A DNA stretch of 64,000 bases from Liolophura sinensis (taxonomy: Eukaryota; Mollusca; Polyplacophora; Chitonida; Chitonidae). The notes beneath the pieces are model-generated. The model ran no database searches and was not told the DNA's origin. It saw only the letters and a list, made by a program, of their open reading frames with translations. The DNA lies in assembly GCF_032854445.1 (NCBI RefSeq), contig NC_088306.1, positions 29,857,764 through 29,921,763 of the forward strand, read 5' to 3'. Shown here piece by piece: positions 31,988 to 64,000 of this stretch; position 1 is the first letter of the stretch, and each line of letters begins with the position of its first letter. The position numbers and the translations under genes are program-made.

Positions 31988-32120
31988 TTGTGGCCAAATG
32001 ACTAAAACAATTGTGTCTTTCAATTGCCAAGCTTGAGGTTTGCATTCTGTCCAGGCCTTGGATACATATAACTGAAAATTCTGAAGTGTGTTGTTGAACA
32101 GCAATCAGACAAATAAATAT
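31988..32120 (+). mobile_element. possible SINE of a third family
   Basis: The head-like 'gttgtggccaaatgactaaa' with 'gcttgaggtttgcattctg' (box B-like) is followed by 'aagtgtgttgttgaacagca' and an A-rich tail. It resembles a tRNA-Leu/Ser-type head. Confidence 0.4.
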
Positions 32121-32734
32121 AACACGAATCAACCAGTGAAGATAAAACGGTGAACAACAAATCAGTCGACAAAAAGGAATCAATGAACGAAATGATTGGT
32201 CAACTATAATCAATCAGTCAACAGTAAATCAGACAATCGGTAATTGTGTAAAATCATATCCAACAGAAACTCAGCCAGACGGAAATGTGTGTCGGAACTT
32301 TTTTTTATTGCTCTGAAAAGTTTTTGGTAAGAAAGTAGTAGTTTATGTACAAGAGGTATCTGTATACATTCATTTGTATCTGAGAAAGTTTGTAATTTAC
32401 AAGACATGACTAAAAAAAACAAATGTGTCCTACAATTATATCTGGAGTATATAATAACATCTACAAGGATTTAACATTCTCAGAAAAGTAAACAATTTAA
32501 TGTTTCTATTAACAATGTAGGTCAAAATAATATATGTGTAGTCTAACCAGTTTTAAGAACAGTAAGGTATCGTTTTGACGATCGTAGTCTGAGGAATAAC
32601 AAGAAAAACTGACAACAACAACGATAATAAATATTTCCGTATTGATATTAGCTAAAATAAGCGTGTTATTAGAGGTGCCCAATGTCCATGTCGAGAAGTG
32701 TAACTACATGTGGATGTTTTTAAGTTTCAAAGTT

Positions 32735-33240
32735 GTGAAGTAAACAGGCATTCGAAGTCTCCTACTCCTCCAAAAAATGATAACTGTGGATGTTTTCTCA
32801 GTTTAACAGTTGCGGAGTAAAACAACAAACCAGAGCTTCCAACTCCTCCAAAAATGATAACTGTATATGGTTTCTCAGTTTAACAGTTGTGGAGTAAAAC
32901 AACAAACCAGAGCTTCCAGCTCCTCCAAAAAATGATAACTCTATGTGATTTCTCAGTTTAACAATTGCGGAGCAGAACAACAAACCAGAGCTTCCAACTC
33001 CTCCAAAAATGATAACTGTATATGGTTTCTCAGTTTAACAGTTGTGGAGTAAAACAACAAACCAGAGCTTCCAACTCCTCCAAAAAATGATAACTCTATG
33101 TGATTTCTCAGTTTAACAATTGCGGAGCAGAACAACAAACCAGAGCTTCCAACTCCTCCAAAAATGATAACTGTGGATGGTTTCTCAGTTTCAATCCTAA
33201 AATAGGGCAGCCATTCAGAAGTTCCAACTTTTCCAAGAAA
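32735..33240. repeat. 78-bp minisatellite, about 6 copies
   Basis: The unit contains 'ctcctccaaaaaatgataac', 'tttctcagtttaacagttg', 'ggagtaaaacaacaaaccag' and 'agcttccaa'. Two subtypes (tgtatatggt / tctatgtgat) alternate, giving a 2-unit higher-order period of about 156 bp. Diverged units continue to about 33450. Confidence 0.94.
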
Positions 33241-34134
33241 AGATAGCAGTAGATGACGTAATATTCTCAGTGTTACAGCTACGGAGTAGATTAACAATGT
33301 AGACTCCAATAATAGGCACTAACTATCACAACAAGCCAAAACAAATCATATGCTCTGTTATATTCCAACTTCTGCAAGAAATGATGAATGTGGATAGTTT
33401 TCCAATTTTGGAGCAGAATTCGGGCACAAGAATTTTGGCATGTGAAGCTTTGTTTGAATTTGAGGCAGTGTAAAGGTAACCTTTTGTAAATGGTTGCTTT
33501 GAAGTTCAAACTACCACAAAGTCATTAAAATCTGGGCTGGTTAACATTGGTCAGAATTTTGCATTTTCTTGTTGACACCTCAGGGTATTGACGAAACAAA
33601 GTTTGATGGGTTCGGATATATACATAGCGGTATATATTGCATACCGGTACTGTTTTCAGGATGCTGAATGTAAGTCTTACTTGAATGGCCCAAATACGTT
33701 CTGAGGTATAATATCAAAACCAAATGCAATGCGTGGAACGCAACATTTAGACAATAAACAGCAGAACAACAGTATATTAAGCTTGCGAAAACAGACGCAT
33801 TAACATTCGTTGGCGACCATGTTTTCGCTTAGCAAATGCCATTGCTTCAAAGTGATGTAGATTTAATGTCTCCTGGACATGACAACTTGTCGACAGAACA
33901 GACCAAAATACGTATATTCCTGGTGCCTTTGTTTGGTTGTAATGTTATTGGTAAGAAAACACAGCATTAAGAGTAACTGTAGGCCGGTGTCTGACAAACT
34001 GACGTGCTAGGGGCGTGTATTTCGTTACTATATAAGCATTTATACATCAATGCACACTGAGATAAATTGACAAAAGGCCATATTTCACCGGTTGCGTGTG
34101 ACAGTTCAATTATCACACTGTCGTTGCGGCTCTG

Positions 34135-34260
34135 GTTTCTCTCCATGTTGTTAAATCTTCACCATATTCTTATCTGCCGCCCTCGTATAAGTGAAATATT
34201 CTTGAGTATGGCGTAAAACACCAATCAATCAAATAAATAAATAAATAAATAAATAATTAA
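34135..34260 (+). mobile_element. SINE family 1 tail with (AAAT)n
   Basis: 'gccgccctcgtataagtgaa' to 'caatcaatcaaataaataaa'. The 5' half is decayed. Confidence 0.85.
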
Positions 34261-34837
34261 ATAAATATTCTTATCGTACAGATTGTTAGTTCTGTTCCTC
34301 CGCCATTGATGCTGTCCTACGTTTTCGACGAAAGGACCTGGAAGCGAAATATTTTAAGCAAGAAATGTTTGTGTGACCTCTCTGATTCCTCAGGCCATTA
34401 CTCTAAAAAAAAAACCTGTTATTTTTGAGAGAAAGACTGTTGTCGGAGTGGTGGTAAAATGTATTCTGTTATTGCAGCATCTAACTCTGTTAAATATCAC
34501 ACATGGATTAGATTAATCCAACACAAATACTATATTAGGCTATATATAAGAGGATCTATAATAGCAGAATACATTCTAGCGTCACTCACACAACAGGATT
34601 TCTGTTAAAATTTACAGATTATTTTTTGAGTGAACATAAAATCGCAGAATCTGTCCATTTTACCCTTTTAGAAAAATTCTAAATAAACCGAACTACTTTC
34701 CTGGACAGTGTTTAATCGGCATTTACCTGATATATACTTCCGTTTAAATACCGTTTCCTTTGTCCTAAAGTAATCCTGGCTATACATATATATTATGACT
34801 TATACAGACAATCCGAGGAATAAGGAATCCGAGAAGA

Positions 34838-35180
34838 GGATACATTTGTGGAAGGGGATACATTTGTGGAAGGGGATACATTTGTGGAAGGGGATACATT
34901 TGTGGAAGGGGATACATTTGTAGAACCTACGTACAGCGTTTATGATCTATCTAGTATTCACCCACAGACAGCATCGTCCGAATACATTTGTGGAAGGGGA
35001 TACATTTGTGGAAGGGGATACATTTGTGGAACCTACGTGCAGCGTTTATGATCTATCTAGTATTCACCCACAGGCAGCATCGTCCAAATACATTTGTGAA
35101 AGGGGATACATTTGTGGAACCTACTTACAGCGTTTATGATCTACCTAGTATTTACCCACAGACAGCATCGTCCGAATTAA
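34838..35180. repeat. compound repeat: 18-bp units inside a longer period
   Basis: 'acatttgtggaaggggat' (18 bp) is repeated 5, 3 and 2 times. Each run is followed by the same roughly 70-bp segment ('cagcgtttatgatctatcta', 'gtattcacccacagacagca'). The inner copy number shrinks along the array. Confidence 0.95.
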
Positions 35181-35659
35181 ATGGTCCTTTTTCACCGGTA
35201 CCAATCCATGGATACAAGTTTCATATTCCACGATATATATTTACCCTGGGATACAAATGTGATACCCTGAAAGCCGGCTTATACTTACCATATAATCCAT
35301 ATCGACATCTGTTTTTTTTATTAGGGCAGTAGATATTGTTTTCTTCCCGATGTTTTGTTTCCTTGAATACCTGAGACTCGATCCCGATTACTTGGTATCA
35401 AGGGAACCTGTAAACTGTTACTGTTCGTTGTTGCTATCACTGAAAGTATCACCCGCATCCTATGTATCCTATATAATGTTTAGTGTTAACCTGCAACTCT
35501 AATAGCCTAGTAACCTCCAACCTCCACCATATATAGTTTTAGAGTGTACCTATATCTCATGTCATGTTCGATATGTGCCTGCAACAGTTTCTACCTACCT
35601 GTAGTATCCGTCAAGTGTTTTAGAGTGTACCGTTCCAGCCCATTTTCCAACTGTTTGCA

Positions 35660-35745
35660 TTTATTTGCTTAATTGATTGGTGTTTTACGCCAATTCAAGA
35701 ATATCCACCACGTTGCTGTCAGACCTTCCCACGTTCTATTACACG
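35660..35745 (-). mobile_element. SINE family 1 fragment
   Basis: 'ttgattggtgttttacgcca' and 'gttgctgtcagaccttccca', with an internal deletion between them. Confidence 0.75.
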
Positions 35746-36639
35746 GAAAAGGACACCTATAAATAATTAGCCCTTGCTGTAAACACCAGTGAACCGTTTA
35801 TTATTGTTTTATTATGTTTATCAGTGTCGTTTTTGTTGTATAGGTGTCGATTACTTCATCCCAGCGGAAGAGAACTGCAATGTGCAATATATATCTACAT
35901 ATCTGTACAAAATCTTCCTGACCTGACATACTTAAATCCATGCCCGCGGACAGATTCGCATTTCCTCCACTGGCCTAAAAACATAATTACAATTTTATAA
36001 TGTCAGTATGGCAGTTCTTGGAACAACTGGAACTTTGGTCCAACTTGAGAAGTAATTATAACCTGGGGTTCTTGTTTTGGTTTTTGTCTTTTTTCTTAAA
36101 TTTGATTTATATCATTGCTGTTTAACGCCATATTTCACAACAATTTGCATATTTTAAATGGTTAAACATTGGTCTTCATTATGTAATGCTATACAAACCT
36201 ATTGTCTTGGAGTTGGAGCGGAGCTTTACACTTAGCAGTTAACTGTAAGGGGAATAGGATGTAAGACAACTTGTACAACAATGTACTTTACATAAAACCC
36301 ACAACAATAAAATTGTTGTCACTATAAAAACAACAAGACGTTCTCCTCTATATTAAAAGTCGAAATATAGGCCTAAATGCAAATAAATACTACTAATACA
36401 TGTAAAACGGCAGAACAGCACAGCACAGTACATTAAAATCAAGGATATGTGGTGACTGTTCCTATCATATGTGACACACTTATTAAAATAAAATACTGAG
36501 CGTACTAATCACCCATAACGTAAGACAAACGGTATAATCTGACATTCTGATTTATATGATTCACTGATAAATTGTTCATTCACAATTCCACGCCCATGCT
36601 GGCTACTCAACTATATCAGATAGCCAACGGGAATGAGTC

Positions 36640-36830
36640 TCCATATGTTATCCGCGCTACGATTGGCTGAAGCAGTGCTGCGTCATACGAGTGCTCAGGT
36701 TGGACTAGTCACCCTCTGTCAACATGGCGATTGCATGCATGATTTTGACCCAGTTTATTGTAACCTGGTCACTGTTTCTATTTCGCGTTAAGCTATTCTC
36801 ATAGCAGTGCACTTAGTTTTGAAGATACAG
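36640..36830 (+). other. promoter-like spot with a short candidate start exon
   Basis: An inverted CCAAT box (cgattggctg) lies upstream of ATG at 36724, which opens a hydrophobic frame (MAIACMILTQFIVTWSLFLF) with a possible donor CGC|GTTAAG. It could be a signal-peptide first exon of an unseen gene. No second exon was found. Confidence 0.2.
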
Positions 36831-36946
36831 ATCCACTTTACACATTACTAGAATATATAGAATGTATCCATATATACCGGATGCCATGAAAACTATCTGA
36901 GGACATGTGCATTTCTTTTCAGTGTGAGGTCTGGTTTGATATGTTC

Positions 36947-37002
<56 letters not shown>
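36947..37002. repeat. (AAT)n microsatellite
   Basis: About 18 uninterrupted 'ata' triplets. Confidence 0.97.
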
Positions 37003-37004
<2 letters not shown>

Positions 37005-38328
37005 GTGGTTTTGCCTGAGGTTTTCCTATTTAATTAGTTAACATCATTTCGGAAGTTGTTACATTTTGGCTTTTGGAATTCGAAAGTTTTACATGGTAAA
37101 AATCTGACATCGCTGGAGAGTAAGGTCAAGGCCACCAAAGGTCAATAATCTGACTTTGTGTGTCTGTAAGCTCACTGGAGATCAATTTCAGGTACACACA
37201 TTTGTTTCCGACAATGTACATGTGTGTTATTCAGAGCAAGGTGGGCGGAGCATTCGTCATGCCAATGATTCGAATAATAAAGCACTCACCTATCACCTGG
37301 TCTTTATACGTTAGTTCACGGGATGTTTGACCACACAGTTCACAAGATAAGTTCGAACAGTAAACCAACAAATCGTTCAACACTCTCTTTGCTGATTTAA
37401 ACAAACAAATAAGTAAATAAGTAAATAAATAAATAAATACACACGCAATGATACAGAGCATCTAATGATTAACATACCAGATTTACGAATGTGTGAATAA
37501 AGAATCAGGATAAAGATTATGAAATCACGGTTGAACAATAAATAAATCACAAAATTTGGGCTACGTGTTACACTTTTTAAGACTATAGCTGCCTTACGAA
37601 TGACAGTACATGTTATAAAATATTATAAGACAAGCACATCAACATTACACCGGCAAAAATCTCTAAATTCAACGAAACTTTTAGAAGTAAAGATGCTCGT
37701 TCATTTTTACATATATTGGTCATCTAAAACTAACTAATCCATTCAAATATTCCACTCAATAACCTAGCATAAAAATATTACAAATACAAGTAGGGAAAAA
37801 ATTGCATCTAAAACAAGTCGGTCCAAACTGTGTACTTATTTCTGCTTCTGTGTAATACGTCACAGTGCCTGTGTAGTTGTGCACGTAAAATCTAGACGTA
37901 GTTCACAAGCATTACAGCGTAACAGCAGAGAAGATCTACCTTGGTTAGGCGGGAAAGGTTCCACATTACAGAGCTATGACACTTATTATTATAACTAACT
38001 ATACCGTTTTTTGCTTTGGGGCGAAACGTTATATTTAACAAGAAAAACTCGAAAAAAACTGAACACAGCCAGATAAAGGTTTGAGGTCCTCTAACATCGC
38101 TTAGTGTGAATGAATCAAAATTGAAATGCCATCAATTCACTTTGTAGTAATTTATAAACTATATTAAGCTATAATAATACACATCAATCACCACACAGAC
38201 ATGAAATTGAACAGTTTGATTTCATAAGACCATAAAATTAAACACCTTTCTCTTTATAGACTTTTTACATTGTACTTTCATGTCGTTTCACATGAAGAAT
38301 ATTAAATAGGTTTGGACGGTTTGATGCG
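37003..38328. other. spacer 3' of guanylate cyclase, no gene seen
   Basis: AT-rich. A short (TAAA)n run lies near 37410-37438. Nothing exon-like recognised. Confidence 0.45.
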
Positions 38329-38334
38329 TTTAAT
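38329..38334 (-). promoter_or_regulatory. possible variant poly(A) signal of guanylate cyclase
   Basis: ATTAAA on the minus strand, about 80 bases after the stop codon. No AATAAA was noticed closer. A single hexamer in AT-rich DNA is weak evidence. Confidence 0.25.
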
Positions 38335-38410
38335 ACACATTTGAGGAAATTCACAACACTTTCAAGCTCTTTTTGTCAGAGCTTAATTCACTAATGCAAC
38401 ATAAGATAGA

Positions 38411-62210
<23,800 letters not shown>

Positions 62211-64000
62211 CTGTGAAGGAAAAAAACAGCCAGAATACACATTCACAGAAATAAAAACACGTCAAAGTCATCACATTTGGATACCCTGATTCAATCAGAT
62301 CGGGATATCGAGCAATTAGCTAAATATCGTCCCCCCCCACCTTTCCCCCGGGTGTGATTCCCGCGGGGTATAACATGGAGAGATTCGCTTAATCTGTGGC
62401 ATATACAACAAAAGGGATGACTCAATTGAGTTAGGCACAAAAGATAATTCTCATCCCCTATAGGGAAGACATGCATATTTGAAGAGCTATGCCTCGTTGA
62501 TTTAATACATGTGATCAGACGTGATGTATAATTTGGGTTCGTTTACAACAACAGTGGAGGCCGGCTGGACTGTGGATGGAGACGAGTTATTAATGTTACA
62601 TAAGGAGAACCATTGTTTTCCTCATTCAAGGCATACATTCAGCATAGATGGTTTTGTATTTTATTGTTTAGATGTCAACGAGATAACCTACCGTAACGCG
62701 TGATGACTACCAGGTACAACGAATATTGCGCACCAAATACCCTTCAAGTATTTTCTTTACCAGTCGTACTCGACAAACGTAGTTCGAGATGGATCCCAAA
62801 GGTGGCTAAAATGCAATTGTCTAGGGTTTCTAGTTTATTTATTTATTTACTTTCCACCTTTTTCTCGCGAAACGACATAAAGAGACTTCTTCATGGAATT
62901 GAACGCATCATGAATTATTACCTATCTGTATTTTTTTTCCTCAAATTTTTAGATGTTAAAATTTCATACGTGGAAACAGCTGAAGATCGATTTGATAAAA
63001 CGCAAACGTAATATTTTGGATTTCCGACGAGTGATAAAGCACCACCTTACTCCTCAAGTAAAAGTAGGGCTCGGTGTGAGGGGAATTGACAGATGATTTG
63101 TGTTATTCTAGCCTGTTTCAGACCGATCAAATAATGTCCATTTTCACTTTTCTCAGCAAATGTTCCAGTCAGCTGTATCCAGTTTTGAGTGTGTGGGACG
63201 AGGTGCTTTAATAGCTCTTAGGGATTAGAGAGCTCCAGCCCAGAAACAATAACCCACTGACATGATGTCCTGTCGGTATACTACTTTCTGTCACGTGCCT
63301 GTTTCTGCACAAAATTCATGCAAGTCACGCTCGCGAGCGAGATTTTCAAGTTGTACCAGTCCTATCATTTTTAAGAAAAATATGAACATCTCTCTTGTTT
63401 AATGTTATTGGGATGAGCTTGCAAACATGGTCTCTAAAACATACCGATACATTTTAAATGGAAGTATAATTAAAATTTGCTTCCATTTCTTTTAAAACTA
63501 CATGTGTATCAACACCAATCAGGGAGCTGTTTCCATATTGAGCATGGTGTCATCTACGAAATGTCGATGATTCCGATTGGCTACAGAAAATCTCCACGTG
63601 GAACACAGCAGAGGTCAACGGCTAGGCCTCTGAAATTGATGTTTCCTGACCGATACCGAGAAACTACACACAAATAGCGCTTTATAATATACCAGGATAA
63701 AGCTGGGGCTAGAGGTTTTTGGTGTTTTAGTTAAAGAGGCGATGCATGGTAATAGGATAAGGCCGTCAGTTTTATATAGGCCTACTTTCTTATATATGTT
63801 TTTGAAAATCTTCTCCCTTCTCTGTATTTTTGTACATGAATGTCTCTCACGCCACATCGTCCTCTGTACAGTTCACCAAAGGTGATCTTTAATTCGATTT
63901 ACGGTCTAATGATGAAATTGTGTTGCGTTAATTGATTGTGCTGAATTTCATACTTTTTTGCAGCAGCGGCGCGATGGGGTTGCTTCTATAAATGAAACAT
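62211..64000. other. upstream intron of guanylate cyclase, no exon found
   Basis: I looked on the minus strand for the ATP-loop region and the transmembrane exon of the receptor cyclase without success. The sequence includes a C-run near 62331 and an A/T-rich middle. Confidence 0.45.

Noticed and set aside
62521-62703. 60-codon plus-strand frame starting MMYNLGSF
   Set aside because: No recognisable domain, no splice partners, and it lies within the expected upstream intron of the cyclase.

Overview
This window is eukaryotic, from an intron-rich animal genome. Two conserved genes with GT-AG exons lie on the minus strand, together with many tRNA-derived SINE copies and an unusual density of minisatellites. 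The dominant SINE has a tRNA-like head, a body recognisable by 'ttgagtacggcgtaaaacacc' and a (AAATA)n tail. From memory this family belongs to molluscs or related lophotrochozoans such as bivalves or brachiopods, so that is my best guess at origin. I see no bacterial operon, CRISPR array, phage, rRNA or tRNA gene.

Gene 1 (minus strand, 25180 or higher down to 6194) is the orthologue of vertebrate BIVM (basic, immunoglobulin-like variable motif containing). I rebuilt ten coding exons by eye. Their splice phases agree throughout and predict about 637 residues. Intron 1 is about 10.8 kb and carries most of the minisatellite DNA of this gene. The last intron appears to be a GC-AG intron.

Gene 2 (minus strand, 62210 down to 38411) is the 3' part of a receptor-type (membrane) guanylate cyclase. 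Twelve exons give 579 in-frame residues: most of the kinase-homology domain, the dimerisation helix, a complete cyclase domain with all catalytic residues visible, and a Ser/Thr/Pro-rich tail of about 100 residues. The extracellular domain, the membrane segment and the start of the kinase-homology domain lie beyond base 64000.

The two genes point the same way. The spacer between them (about 25.4 to 38.4 kb) holds SINEs, three minisatellites, a fold-back element, a possible claudin-like exon and two promoter-like spots. One of these is a perfect GTCACGTGAC palindrome just upstream of a plus-strand ATG.

Minisatellites (unit sizes 18, 22, 24, 26, 32, 36, 36/47, 44, about 51-57, 64, 77, 78 and 84 bp) fill introns and spacers. 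Several units are multiples of 3, which opens long but meaningless reading frames on both strands. The arrays show higher-order duplications (192, 240 and 1110 bp), one internal inversion, and junctions with SINEs. Other mobile DNA includes a TTAA-flanked MITE, a fold-back element, two further SINE-like families and a non-LTR retrotransposon relic. All calls come from reading the sequence and remembered family knowledge; no alignment was run.
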